64,000 nucleotides of DNA from NCBI RefSeq assembly GCF_007830115.1, contig NZ_VLKP01000005.1, positions 176,766 through 240,765 on the forward strand, read 5' to 3'. Under the pieces are notes generated by a model. That model was not told the origin of the DNA and ran no database searches. It saw nothing but the letters and a program-made list of their open reading frames with translations. Below are positions 10,036 to 18,591 of this stretch, one piece after another. The translations under genes and the position numbers were made by a program. Origin of the DNA: Aerolutibacter ruishenii (GTDB lineage Bacteria > Pseudomonadota > Gammaproteobacteria > Xanthomonadales > Xanthomonadaceae). Position 1 is the first letter of the stretch; every line of letters starts with the position of its first letter.

Positions 10036-10755
10036 TCAGGCGTCCGGCAGTTCCAGCGGCTCACCGGCGAACAGCCGGCGCGACAACGCACGCTCATTGC
10101 GCTCGATCTCGGTAATGAACCCCGCCGGGTCGCCGAGCCGGGAAAACGCCTCCACGCCGCGCTCCAGGAACCCCTGCAACTCGACCAGCCCGGCCGCCTT
10201 CGCCGGTCCACGCGAAAGCTTGAGCAGCATGCCCACGCCCGGCAGTTTCAGGCCGCGGCCCAGATCGTTGCCCGCCCGCGCGATCAGGTCGATCTGGTGG
10301 CGTCGCAACCGCGGCAGCCCGCATGCACGGTACGCCTCGCCATAGAGTGCGTCGTCCAGCCGCCGGCGCCGTGGCGCAAGCGCTTCCAGCGCGTCGGCCA
10401 TGCGCAGGTCGAAGGCATGGGTCAGCAGCCCCAACTCGACCGTGTCGGCCACGCTGGCCAGCAGGCTCTCGGGCAGCAGCTTCTGCATCAATGGCACCAC
10501 GCGCGCGATGTCGGCATCGCGCTGGCTGAAGTCGTGGTCGCCGTACACGTCGCTCAGGAAGAACTCCGCCGCCGCCCGCCGCTTCGGATCGTCCAGGAAA
10601 TGGGCAAAGCTGCGGCGCAGGCGCTCGGCCTGCCAGCGACGCAGTTCCGGCAGCCAGCGCAGGCCATTGCGGGGCTCGCGCTCCGGATCCGTCAGGTGCT
10701 GGTGGCGCCGCAGCAGGTCGGGCAGCCGTGCGGACAGGTCGCGGGTTCGGGCCAT
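10036..10755 (-). CDS. FFLEELY-motif family protein of unknown function
   Basis: A 239-residue, mostly helical, Arg- and Leu-rich cytoplasmic protein. It carries the family's namesake block in variant form (FFLSDVYGDHDFSQRDAD) followed by MQKLLPE. The family occurs widely in proteobacteria but has no demonstrated activity known to me, and no catalytic motif is apparent. No signal peptide or membrane helix. It converges on the cat operon and diverges from the patatin gene, with 187 bases between the two starts. Confidence 0.8.
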   Translation of the reverse strand: MARTRDLSARLPDLLRRHQHLTDPEREPRNGLRWLPELRRWQAERLRRSFAHFLDDPKRRAAAEFFLSDVYGDHDFSQRDADIARVVPLMQKLLPESLLASVADTVELGLLTHAFDLRMADALEALAPRRRRLDDALYGEAYRACGLPRLRRHQIDLIARAGNDLGRGLKLPGVGMLLKLSRGPAKAAGLVELQGFLERGVEAFSRLGDPAGFITEIERNERALSRRLFAGEPLELPDA

Positions 10756-10909
10756 GACCGACGATCATCGACCGGCGCGCCCCTGCCCTGCAACCGCAGG
10801 GTGTGGCCTGGCCTGTCCACGCCGGTGCACCGGTAGCATCATGGACAGGGCGCTATCGCCCGCTCCCGTGACGTGACGGAGTCACCACGGCACCACCGGA
10901 CGATTGGGC

Positions 10910-10915
10910 TACACT
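10910..10915 (+). promoter_or_regulatory. Possible -10 element (TACACT) for the patatin gene
   Basis: GGGCTACACT lies 28 bases before the chosen ATG and resembles the -10 boxes common in xanthomonads. No convincing -35 was found at 16-18 bases upstream. The same stretch contains an in-frame TTG (10904) that I rejected as a start because of this. Confidence 0.3.
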
Positions 10916-10942
10916 CGGCCGAACCCGTCCGTACCGCTGCGC

Positions 10943-12259
10943 ATGCTGTCACTCCATACCGCCCGCCATCGCCGTGAAACCGCAGGCAAGCCCCGCGTCG
11001 GGCTGGCCATTGCCGGCGGCGGCCCCATCGGCAGCATGTACGAACTGGGCGCCCTGCGCGCGCTGGACGAAGCCATCGAAGGCCTCGACCTCAACCGCAT
11101 GGACTGCTACGTCGGCGTCAGCAGCGGCGCGTTCCTGGCCGCGGGCCTGGCCAACCGCATGCGCACCGAGGAGATGTGCCGCATCTTCATCACCGGCGAC
11201 AGCAACGACGTGGCGTTCCGCCCGTCCGACTTCATGCGCCCGGCCGTGGCCGAGTACGTCCGTCGCCTGACCGCGCTGCCGCAGATCACGCAGAAGTGGT
11301 GGCGGGACGTGCTGCGCTCGCCGTGGGACGCGGGCTGGTCCAGCTTCCTGATGCGCTTTGGAAGCCTGGTGCCTACCGGGCTGTTCGACAACGCACCGGT
11401 CGAACGCTTCCTGCGCGACGTGCTCAGCCAACGCGGCCGCACCAACGATTTCCGCAAGCTCGACGCACCGCTGTACGTCATCGCCGTGGACCTCGACAAC
11501 GGCGAGGCCGTGCGCTTTGGCAGCGATCCATGGCGCGACGTGCCCATCTCCAAGGCCGTGCAGGCCAGCGCCGCCCTGCCCGGCCTGTACCCGCCCGTGC
11601 AGGTCCGCGGCCGCAGCTTCGTCGATGGCGCCCTGCGCCGTACCATGCACGCCTCGGTGGTGCTGGACCAGGACATCGACCTGCTGATCGGCGTCAATCC
11701 ACTGGTGCCGTTCAACGCGCAAGGTGACGACGACGGCCTGGAAGCCGGTGCCAGCCACTCCGGCCGTCTGGCGCGTGGCGGCCTGCCCGCCGTGCTGTCG
11801 CAGACCTTCCGCACGCTGCTGCAGTCGCGCATGCAGGTGGGCCTGGCCAAATACGCCACCCAGTATCCGGACATCGACCAGCTGATCTTCGAGCCCAACG
11901 CGCGCGATGGCGAGATGTTCTTCACCAACGCCTTCAGCTTCTCCGCCCGCGCGCGCATCGCCCAGATCGGCTACCGCAACACGCTGGCCGACCTGCGCCG
12001 CCGCACGGACACCCTGGGCCCCCTGCTGGCCGCGCACGGCATGTCGCTGCGCGAAGCCGTGGTCAACGCCCCCCACCGCTCCATCCTCGACGGGCTGCCG
12101 CCCGCCACGCGCGACTCGGACACCACCGCGCGCCTGCGCCGCGCACTGGACGAGGTGGAGCAGCGCGTTGCGGCCCCGCCTGCCGCCGCGCCGCGGGCGA
12201 AGCGCAAACGCACCACGACCCGCCCCGGCACCGCCCGCAAGAAGCGCCAACCCGCCTGA
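10943..12259 (+). CDS. Patatin-like phospholipase
   Basis: Serine lipid acyl hydrolase of the patatin family, 438 residues. The oxyanion-hole glycines GGGPIG start at residue 25. The nucleophile S60 sits in GVSSGA and the dyad aspartate D228 in FVDGALR, so the active site is complete. The C-terminal 40-50 residues are rich in Lys, Arg, Ala and Pro and probably disordered or anionic-surface-binding. No signal peptide, so it is likely cytoplasmic or peripheral, acting on membrane or granule lipids. A phasin gene follows 86 bases downstream on the same strand, in keeping with a storage-lipid role, but the substrate is unknown. Confidence 0.88.
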   Translation: MLSLHTARHRRETAGKPRVGLAIAGGGPIGSMYELGALRALDEAIEGLDLNRMDCYVGVSSGAFLAAGLANRMRTEEMCRIFITGDSNDVAFRPSDFMRPAVAEYVRRLTALPQITQKWWRDVLRSPWDAGWSSFLMRFGSLVPTGLFDNAPVERFLRDVLSQRGRTNDFRKLDAPLYVIAVDLDNGEAVRFGSDPWRDVPISKAVQASAALPGLYPPVQVRGRSFVDGALRRTMHASVVLDQDIDLLIGVNPLVPFNAQGDDDGLEAGASHSGRLARGGLPAVLSQTFRTLLQSRMQVGLAKYATQYPDIDQLIFEPNARDGEMFFTNAFSFSARARIAQIGYRNTLADLRRRTDTLGPLLAAHGMSLREAVVNAPHRSILDGLPPATRDSDTTARLRRALDEVEQRVAAPPAAAPRAKRKRTTTRPGTARKKRQPA

Positions 12260-12345
12260 CGGGCGCAGCGCCCGCACGCTTGGTGTGAAAACTCTAAGCC
12301 CGCGACGCAAGGTGGAAGACACCCCGTCCATCCCCTGAGGGAACC

Positions 12346-12975
12346 ATGGCAACGTTCAAGAAGTCCGCGAAGAAGACGACCGCCAAGAAGGGCGCTTCCG
12401 CCTCCACCGCCGAAGGCCTGACCAAGACGCTCAGCGAGTCCGCGCAGCAGATCTGGCTGGCCGGCATGGGCGCCTTCGGCCGCGCACAGAGCGAAGGCAC
12501 GCGCTTGTTCGAATCGCTGGTGAAGGAAGGGCTCAACCTGGAGCAGACCGCGCGCAAACTGGCCGGCGGCCAGGCCGACGCGGTCCGTGGTGCCATGGAG
12601 AACAAGGTCGGCCATGCCCGCGAGCGCGCCGCCGACACCTGGGATCGCCTGGAAAAGGTCTTCGAGGACCGTGTGCAGCGGGCGATGAACAAGCTTGGCG
12701 TACCGGGCCGCGACGACCTCAACGAGCTCAGCCGCCGCGTGGACCAGCTGACCGCCCAGTTGCGTCAGCCGGGCAAGGCCACCCCGGCCGCCCGCGCCCC
12801 GGCCAAGCGAGCGGCCAAGGCCTCAGCCAGCAAGACCGCGGCTGGCGGCGCCAAGCCGGCCCGCAAGGTCGCCAAGGCAGCCAAGACCGCCAAGACCGCC
12901 AAGGCTCCGCGAAAGGCACCGGCCAAGCGTACCCGCAAGGCCATCAGCACGCCGCAGCCGCCCACCACGCCGTAA
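12346..12975 (+). CDS. Phasin family protein with histone-like basic tail
   Basis: Granule-associated protein of the PhaF/PhaI type, 209 residues. Residues about 25-145 form the amphipathic phasin helix region (IWLAGMGAFGRAQSEG, then LFESLVKEGLNLEQTARK), ending in a Leu/heptad segment (LNELSRRVDQLTAQLRQ). Residues from about 145 are Ala-Lys-Pro repeats (KTAKTAKAPRKAPAKR) like histone H1, which in PhaF-type proteins bind DNA and help share granules between daughter cells. No PHA synthase is in the window. A short basic N-terminus precedes the phasin core. Confidence 0.9.
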   Translation: MATFKKSAKKTTAKKGASASTAEGLTKTLSESAQQIWLAGMGAFGRAQSEGTRLFESLVKEGLNLEQTARKLAGGQADAVRGAMENKVGHARERAADTWDRLEKVFEDRVQRAMNKLGVPGRDDLNELSRRVDQLTAQLRQPGKATPAARAPAKRAAKASASKTAAGGAKPARKVAKAAKTAKTAKAPRKAPAKRTRKAISTPQPPTTP

Positions 12976-13021
12976 CCCGCCCCGTCGCCCCGCATCACAT
13001 GCCGCCTGTGCGCCCAGGCAC

Positions 13022-13050
13022 TGAACAGTGCCGCGGCGTCCACGTATAGT
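13022..13050 (+). promoter_or_regulatory. Putative sigma70 promoter of the Mrr-like gene
   Basis: TGAACA (13022-13027) and TATAGT (13045-13050) are separated by 17 bases; the -10 matches the consensus in five of six positions, the -35 in four. It lies 31 bases upstream of the ATG at 13081. Confidence 0.4.
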
Positions 13051-13080
13051 TCGTCGCTGGGTGATCAATTCGGGGTGGGA

Positions 13081-14040
13081 ATGCTCAACGCATCATTCAT
13101 CGGCATCGTGCTGGCGGTGGCACTGCTGCTGGGCGGCGGCTTCATGACCTACCTGTGGCTGGTCAAGCAGCGCCAACTGGTCGTGGCCGGCGGCATCGCC
13201 ACGTTGGCCGGCATGCGCTGGCGCGAATTCTCCCGCTTCGTGATCGAAGCCCTGCAGGCCCAGGGCTTCGACACCCATGCCGACGAACACAACCCGGACC
13301 AGACCGACCTGCGCCTCGCCCGCGGCGGCCAGACCTGGCTGCTCAGCTGCAGGCAGGGCCCCAACACCCGCATCACCGGCACCCACGTGGGTGAACTGAA
13401 CAACGCAATCCGCCTCAATGGCGCCGCCGGCGGCATGCTGGTCACGCTGGGCACGGTGGAACCGTCCGCACGCAAACTGGCCGGCACCGTGGAAATGATC
13501 GACGGCGCCACCTTGTGGCCGCTGATCGACCCACTGCTGCCTCCAAGCGTTCACAACGGACTGTTGCAGAAGGCCCGCAACGAACTCTCACGCACCGCCG
13601 CCCTCGGCTGGATCGGTGCCTTGGTGGCAGGCATCGGCGTGGCACTGCTCATCGCCCCCAAGGGTACTGACGTGCCCCCGGCAACGGTCAACGAGACCAA
13701 CATCGCCAATCCCGCCGCAACCAAGGGGACCGCAACCAAGGTCGCAACGCCCGCGTCCGGGCCCGCCGCCCCCATCATCACCATCGCGCCGCTGCCCGAA
13801 GACCAGCAGCGCAAGCACGTGATCGATGCCGTCGGTGCCCTGCCGGGGGTGGATTCGGTCGCCTGGTCCACCCGCTCCACGCTCCAGATCCAACTCACCG
13901 GTCCGGCCGACCAGCCGCAGGTCGACGCCGTCTGTGCCGTCGTGAAGCGCTACGAGGCCATTCGCACCTCGCGCCTGCACCTGCAGCCTTCAACCGACAG
14001 CGGAGGATCGGTGCGCTTCCTGCAGTGCGCCACGTTCTAG
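13081..14040 (+). CDS. Membrane protein with degenerate Mrr-type restriction endonuclease domain
   Basis: A 319-residue protein with a helix at about 7-27, a cytoplasmic domain at 45-150, a second helix at 173-192 and a C-terminal domain of about 80 residues that looks BON-like (GALPGVDSVAW). The 45-150 segment has the Mrr_cat layout: WREFSRFVIEALQAQGF, then D76, a core strand, then the GGMLVTLGTVEPSARKLA block and DGATLWPLI. The usual (E/Q)xK of PD-(D/E)xK nucleases is replaced by S89-C90-R91, so cleavage is doubtful. The ATG at 13081 follows GGGGTGGGA; an in-frame GTG lies six bases upstream. A terminator follows the gene. Confidence 0.82.
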   Translation: MLNASFIGIVLAVALLLGGGFMTYLWLVKQRQLVVAGGIATLAGMRWREFSRFVIEALQAQGFDTHADEHNPDQTDLRLARGGQTWLLSCRQGPNTRITGTHVGELNNAIRLNGAAGGMLVTLGTVEPSARKLAGTVEMIDGATLWPLIDPLLPPSVHNGLLQKARNELSRTAALGWIGALVAGIGVALLIAPKGTDVPPATVNETNIANPAATKGTATKVATPASGPAAPIITIAPLPEDQQRKHVIDAVGALPGVDSVAWSTRSTLQIQLTGPADQPQVDAVCAVVKRYEAIRTSRLHLQPSTDSGGSVRFLQCATF

Positions 14041-14065
14041 ACCGCAACGCATGCCGCGACGATCC

Positions 14066-14095
14066 AAGGCCGCCGGACACGTCTGGCGGCCTTTT
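14066..14095 (+). terminator. Rho-independent terminator after the Mrr-like gene
   Basis: GGCCGCC (14068-14074) pairs with GGCGGCC (14085-14091) around a 10-base loop, followed by TTTT. It is placed 26 bases after the stop. Confidence 0.75.
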
Positions 14096-14191
14096 CCATG
14101 CCCAGGGCCAACACCCCACGGTCACCCGGGCCTACCGCGCACCTCGCGCCTGCACTGCAAACACGCCTTCAGGCCAACGGGCCCACCTGCC

Positions 14192-16183
14192 CTACCAGTG
14201 CACCCCACGCATCAGCGACGCGAATGCGATCTGCTCGTTGCTCGGCTGCTCGTTCCCGGGCATGTCCCGGTCGCCCTTGGCCGCCGCCGAATCCGGGAAC
14301 AACTCGAATGCGGTGTTCATCACCACCTCGTACGCCTTGGGTGCCAGCGCATTGATCACCGAAGCGAAGATGCCCAGGCGCGTGGCGATGCGGCTGGGAC
14401 GCTCGATGATGCCCTTCACCACCATGTCCGCGGCTTCCTCCGGGCTCAGCGTCGGCACGCTGTCATACATCCGGGTCGGCGCGATCATTGGCGTCCTCAC
14501 CAGCGGCATGTTGATCGTGGTGAAGCAGATGCCCTTGCCCGACAATTCGCCCTGCGCGCAGCGGCTCCAGGCGTCCAGCGCCGCCTTCGACGCCACGTAG
14601 GCCGAAAAACGCGGCGAATTGGCCAGCACCCCGATCGAGCTGATATTGATGATGTGCCCGCGGCGCCGCTCGGTCATGCCCGGCAGGAACCCCATGATCA
14701 GCCGCAGGCTGCCGAAATAGTTCAGCTGCATCGTGCGTTCGAAATCGTGGAAACGGTCATACGACAGCTCGATCGAACGGCGGATGGAACGGCCCGCGTT
14801 GTTGACCAGGATGTCGACCTTGCCATGTGCGTCCAGCACGGTCTTCACCAACCGGTCGCAGTCGGCCATGTCGGAGAGGTCGGCGGTATAGGCGAAAACT
14901 TTGCCGCCGGCCGCCTTCATCGCATCACGCGCCTTGAACAGTTCCTCCTCGCCGCGCGCGACGATGATCGTGGTCGCGCCCGCGGCCGCCACCTTCTGCG
15001 CCGTGGTCAGGCCAATGCCCGATGACCCGCCCGTGATCACCACCACCTTGCCCTTGACCTTGCCCTTCAGCGAGCGATCCACGAACAGATCAGGGTCCAG
15101 GTGGCGCTCCCAGTAGTCCCACAGCCGCCAGGCATAAGCGTCCAGCTGCGGCACGCCGATGCCGCTGCCCTTGAGCGCGCGCTCAGCCTCGCGGTTGTCG
15201 AAGCGCGTGGGGTACGTCAGGAACTTCAGCGTCTCCCTGGGCACCTTGAAATCGCGCAGCAGCATGCCGATGAAGCGGCGCACCGGCGGCAGGCTGCCCA
15301 CGGCCATGCGCACGCTGCCGGGCACGAAGGCGAACATGCGCGCATCGATGCGCATCGTCATCTCCGGCGCATGCCCGGCGCGCGCGAACGTGTTGAGCAC
15401 CTCGCCCACGCGCATGGGGTCGGGGTCGGTCAGGTGGAAGCACTTTCCGTCCAGCCTCGGCTTGTGCGCGATGTGGTCCATCGCATCGGCCACGAAGTCC
15501 ACCGGCACGATGTTGATGCGCCCTCCCTCCAGGCCCAGCGTGGGCATCCACGGCGGCAGCATCTCGCGCAACTTCTTGAGGAAGGTGAAGAAGTAGTACG
15601 GGCCGTCGATCTTGTCGATTTCGCCGGTCTCCGAATGCCCCACCACCATGCCGGGACGGTAGATGCGCCACTTCACACGCTTCTCCGCTCGCACCAGGCC
15701 TTCCGAATCGTGTTTGGTGCGCAGGTACGGATCGTCCAGGCCCTCGGCCTCCTCGAACATGTCCTCGCGGAACACACCCGGGTACAGGCCCGCCGCGGCG
15801 ATCGAACTGGCGTGGTGGAAGCAGCCCGCCTTGATCGCCGCCGCCAGGTCCAGCGCATGCGCGGTGCCATCAATGTTGGCCACGCGTTGCGCCTCGGCGC
15901 TGGCGGTCAGGTCATAGATCGCGGCCAGGTGGAAGAAGTGCTTCACCTTGCCCTGCAGCGCCCGGATCTTCGCCGCCGACACGCCGCAGTTGGCGCGGGT
16001 CATGTCGCCCTGCACCACCAGTACGCGCTTCATGTCCCAGCCCATCTTCCGGCCGATGGCCTCGAGCTTTTCCAGCGAGTCCTTGCGCACCAGCACGTGC
16101 ACCGGCCCCTTGCGCTTGAGCAGCAGGTTGGAGACCAGAAAGCGCCCGATGAAGCCCGTCGCGCCTGTCACGAAATAGCCCAT
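14192..16183 (-). CDS. Bifunctional fatty acyl-CoA reductase (two SDR domains, Marinobacter type)
   Basis: Reduces long-chain acyl-CoA through the aldehyde to the fatty alcohol, using NADPH, for wax ester or ether lipid synthesis. The 663 residues match the long bacterial FAR described from Marinobacter (about 661 residues). The N-terminal extended SDR domain has TGATGFIG at 6-13 and Y153xxxK157. The C-terminal classical SDR domain has TGGSSGIG at 384-391, S515/S516, Y529 and K533. Both active sites look complete. The conserved end LMRGVHW matches the family. The start at 16183 (MGYFVTG) removes a non-conserved upstream extension. It diverges from the acyl-CoA-binding protein and TetR genes. 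Confidence 0.92.
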   Translation of the reverse strand: MGYFVTGATGFIGRFLVSNLLLKRKGPVHVLVRKDSLEKLEAIGRKMGWDMKRVLVVQGDMTRANCGVSAAKIRALQGKVKHFFHLAAIYDLTASAEAQRVANIDGTAHALDLAAAIKAGCFHHASSIAAAGLYPGVFREDMFEEAEGLDDPYLRTKHDSEGLVRAEKRVKWRIYRPGMVVGHSETGEIDKIDGPYYFFTFLKKLREMLPPWMPTLGLEGGRINIVPVDFVADAMDHIAHKPRLDGKCFHLTDPDPMRVGEVLNTFARAGHAPEMTMRIDARMFAFVPGSVRMAVGSLPPVRRFIGMLLRDFKVPRETLKFLTYPTRFDNREAERALKGSGIGVPQLDAYAWRLWDYWERHLDPDLFVDRSLKGKVKGKVVVITGGSSGIGLTTAQKVAAAGATTIIVARGEEELFKARDAMKAAGGKVFAYTADLSDMADCDRLVKTVLDAHGKVDILVNNAGRSIRRSIELSYDRFHDFERTMQLNYFGSLRLIMGFLPGMTERRRGHIINISSIGVLANSPRFSAYVASKAALDAWSRCAQGELSGKGICFTTINMPLVRTPMIAPTRMYDSVPTLSPEEAADMVVKGIIERPSRIATRLGIFASVINALAPKAYEVVMNTAFELFPDSAAAKGDRDMPGNEQPSNEQIAFASLMRGVHW

Positions 16184-16385
16184 GCCCCTCTCCTGGTTGT
16201 GGTCCCGACGGGTCCCTGGCGGGGGCGGGCGCGCTTGCCCGGCGGCAGCGCTGGCACGGTGCCCCGCACGGCGCCGTTGCACCTACGTTGCCAGACTGGC
16301 GACGCCCCCACAATTCCTGTCCGTATTGACCCTCCACCCCCTGCATGGTGTGATGAAAGAACACTTCGTGGCGCCTCGGAGGGCC

Positions 16386-16643
16386 ATGTCGGACCTGCAA
16401 ACCGCATTCAAGCAAGCCGCCGAAGATATCAAGGGCCTGTCCGAACGCCCCGACAACGACACCCTGCTCCGCCTCTATGCGCTGTACAAACAGGGCGCCG
16501 AGGGCGACGTGGCCGGCCCCAAGCCCGGTTTCTTCGATTTCGTGGGCACCGCCAAGTACGAGGCCTGGTCCAAGCTCAAGGGCACGCCGCAGGGCGACGC
16601 CATGAAGAAGTACGTCGACCTCGTGAAGAAACTGCGCGGCTGA
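16386..16643 (+). CDS. Acyl-CoA-binding protein
   Basis: Small four-helix protein (85 residues, the family length) that holds long-chain acyl-CoA esters in the cytoplasm. The ligand-binding positions are present: the LRLYALYKQGAEGD helix with conserved Tyr and Lys, then the KYEAWSKLKG block with Trp and Lys. I chose the ATG at 16386 (MSDLQTAFKQA) over one at 16353. It is divergent from the acyl-CoA reductase, which would use the bound ligand, and is followed after 26 bases by the TetR gene. Confidence 0.93.
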   Translation: MSDLQTAFKQAAEDIKGLSERPDNDTLLRLYALYKQGAEGDVAGPKPGFFDFVGTAKYEAWSKLKGTPQGDAMKKYVDLVKKLRG

Positions 16644-16669
16644 GCCCGCGCATCAAGGACCCAAGCCGA

Positions 16670-17296
16670 GTGGCCAAGGACACGCGCCAGAAGATCCTCG
16701 ACGCGGCGCTGGGCATGTTCAATGCCCAGGGCGAACCCAACGTCACCACCAACCACATCGCCGACGAGCTGGAGATCAGCCCGGGCAACCTCTACTACCA
16801 CTTCCGCAACAAGGACGACATCATCGAGCAGCTGTTCGCGCGCTTCGAGGAGCGCATGGACACCGCGCTGGGCGCACCCGAGGGGCGCCTGCCGGGCCTG
16901 GAGGATGTCTGGCTGCAGCTGCACATGGTGTTCGAGTGCATCTGGGATTACCGGTTCCTGCACCGCGACCTGGTCGAGATCCTCAGCCGCAACCGCCGCC
17001 TGCGGCTGCGTTTCGCCCGCATCCTCAGGCGCGCCGACGAGCAGGCGCACGCGGTGATGCGCGGGCTTTCCCAGGCCGGGGTGATGCGCGCATCGGCCGA
17101 GGAGCTGGCGGCTACCGCCACCAACGTGTTGCTGGTGGCCACCTTCTGGCTCAATTATTCGGCCGCGCGCGGCAACAAGGACGAGCAGGCGGCAATCCGC
17201 CAGGGCATCGTGCAGGTGATGATGCTGATCGCCCCGTTCCTGCGCGACGCCGAGCGCATGCACCTGCACACGCTGACCAGCGCCTACCGCGACTGA
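16670..17296 (+). CDS. TetR-family transcriptional regulator
   Basis: A 208-residue repressor-type regulator. The N-terminal helix-turn-helix is clear (RQKILDAALGMFNAQGEPNV, then IADELEISPGNLYYHFRNKDDI split over the recognition helix). The C-terminal part is an all-helical ligand-binding and dimer domain. The start is a GTG at 16670, giving (V)AKDTRQK; the much longer open frame upstream is not coding. It lies in one transcription unit with the acyl-CoA-binding protein and opposite the acyl-CoA reductase, so an acyl-CoA or fatty acid effector is likely; this is inference. No clear palindromic operator was found. Confidence 0.9.
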   Translation: MAKDTRQKILDAALGMFNAQGEPNVTTNHIADELEISPGNLYYHFRNKDDIIEQLFARFEERMDTALGAPEGRLPGLEDVWLQLHMVFECIWDYRFLHRDLVEILSRNRRLRLRFARILRRADEQAHAVMRGLSQAGVMRASAEELAATATNVLLVATFWLNYSAARGNKDEQAAIRQGIVQVMMLIAPFLRDAERMHLHTLTSAYRD

Positions 17297-17454
17297 CGCC
17301 GCTTGCCTGCCCGGTCCGCGGCAGCCTCAAACAGGTGCCCGCCCAGCGCCGCAATCTTGCGCTGCACCACGCGCGCCAGCCCCAGGCTGGCCAGCCAGAG
17401 GTGGCGGGCCGTGGTCTGCCTGGAATGGGAATCCTTGCGCGGCCGGGCATCCAT
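17284..17454 (-). CDS. Small basic protein, possibly phasin-related
   Basis: A 56-residue open frame, MDARPRKDSHSRQTTARHLW onward. The segment LWLASLGLARVVQRKIAALG resembles the start of a phasin helix (compare IWLAGMGAFGRAQSEG in the phasin at 12346), and the end is strongly basic. GAGGG lies 8 bases before the ATG. It follows the small membrane gene by 11 bases on the same strand and its stop overlaps the convergent TetR gene by 13 bases. It could be a chance frame; the resemblance to a phasin and the tight spacing are the support. Confidence 0.45.
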   Translation of the reverse strand: MDARPRKDSHSRQTTARHLWLASLGLARVVQRKIAALGGHLFEAAADRAGKRRQSR

Positions 17455-17465
17455 CAACAGCACCC

Positions 17466-17633
17466 TCAGGACAAGGTGCGCAACACGTAAATCACCACCA
17501 CCGAGATCATCGTCGCCACCCCCGCGGCGATCAGTACCGGTCCCACGCGACGCTGCCGGAACGTGTAGCCCATGATCAGGGCCAGCAAGCCGGCAAACAC
17601 CACGATGACGCCGGTTGTGTCGATCAGGCCCAT
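17466..17633 (-). CDS. Small two-helix membrane protein (55 residues)
   Basis: ATG at 17633 with GGGGGCGAC just upstream. The translation has two strong hydrophobic helices, about residues 8-22 (GVIVVFAGLLALIMG) and 31-50 (GPVLIAAGVATMISVVVIYV), joined by the basic turn YTFRQRRV, and ends LRTLS. A hairpin of this kind is unlikely by chance in such GC-rich DNA. I do not recognise a family. The following small basic gene is 11 bases away. Confidence 0.6.
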   Translation of the reverse strand: MGLIDTTGVIVVFAGLLALIMGYTFRQRRVGPVLIAAGVATMISVVVIYVLRTLS

Positions 17634-17736
17634 GTCGCCCCCTCTGCATTACCTGTTGTGATCATGCCAGCAAAGCCAGCCGATTGCCTGCGCCGGGGAA
17701 TTTGGCGATGCTGCCAGCACGACAACGGAGGTGGTC

Positions 17737-18591
17737 ATGGCAGGCAAGTCGACATGGGCGGCACTCCCCAAGGACCTCCAGGGTCACGCATTCCCCGGTG
17801 ACGCCCTGAAGAAGGCGTGGCCCAAGCTGCATGCGGGCGACCAGGAGCCCTACCCCGACAAGAAGCGCGCCGCGGCATTGATCGAAGCGGCCGGCAAGCA
17901 CGCACCCAAGGGCCTGGATGCCGAAGCGCTGGCCACCGCCCTGCAGGACGCGTGGCGCGCCTTCCACGAAGGCGATTTCAAGACCGCCTACGATGCCGGC
18001 GTGGCGCTGGGCCCGGTGGGGGCCTCGGTGGCGGTCAAGGCCATCGGCATCCACGCCACCCACCTGGTCGATGACGACGCGGAGAAGCTCAAGCGCTTCG
18101 AGCAGGCGGCCAAGCTGGCCGAAGCCGCCGTCAAGGCGCTGCCCGGCGAGGCCAACAGCCACTTCCGCCATGCATTCGCACTGGGCCGCTACAGCCAGTG
18201 CATCAGCATCGTGAAAGCGCTCAAGGCCGGTATTGCCGGCAAGGTGCGGGCCTCGCTTGAGACCGCGCTGGAACTGGCACCCAACCACGCCGAGGCCCAC
18301 ACCGCCATGGCGCTCTACCACGGCGAGATCATCGGCAAGGTGGGCAGCATGATCGGCGGCGTCACGTATGGCGCCAAGGCCAGTGAAGCCACCACGCACA
18401 TGAGCACCGCGCTGCGGCTCACGCCCCAGGCGCCCATCGCCAACATCGAGCATGGCAACCTGCTGCTGCTTCTGCACGGTGACAAGCGGGAGGCCGAGGC
18501 CGCACGTGCGTACGAAGTGGCGGGGGCACTCAAGCCCCTCGACGCCATGGACGCACTGGACGCCGCCTTCGCCCGCGAACAGCTGGAATAG
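17737..18591 (+). CDS. TPR-like helical repeat protein
   Basis: A 284-residue soluble protein rich in Ala and Lys. It has helical pairs resembling tetratricopeptide repeats (KRFEQAAKLAEAAVKALPGEANSH, read in two parts, and SLETALELAPNHAEAHTAMALYHGE likewise; then TALRLTPQAPIANIEHGNLLLLL). No signal peptide, membrane helix or catalytic motif. CGGAGGTGG provides a ribosome site before the ATG at 17737. It probably acts as a scaffold, but no partner can be named. It stands alone, followed after 174 bases by the universal stress protein gene. Confidence 0.78.
   Translation: MAGKSTWAALPKDLQGHAFPGDALKKAWPKLHAGDQEPYPDKKRAAALIEAAGKHAPKGLDAEALATALQDAWRAFHEGDFKTAYDAGVALGPVGASVAVKAIGIHATHLVDDDAEKLKRFEQAAKLAEAAVKALPGEANSHFRHAFALGRYSQCISIVKALKAGIAGKVRASLETALELAPNHAEAHTAMALYHGEIIGKVGSMIGGVTYGAKASEATTHMSTALRLTPQAPIANIEHGNLLLLLHGDKREAEAARAYEVAGALKPLDAMDALDAAFAREQLE

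Noticed and set aside
10904..10942. TTG start that would lengthen the patatin by 13 residues
   Set aside because: The codon is part of GGGCTACACT, more likely a -10 region; the ATG at 10943 starts the family-like sequence.
15101..16669. Upstream extension of the TetR gene into a 731-codon frame
   Set aside because: Everything before the GTG at 16670 lies opposite the acyl-CoA reductase or across the acyl-CoA-binding gene; TetR similarity begins only at AKDTRQK.
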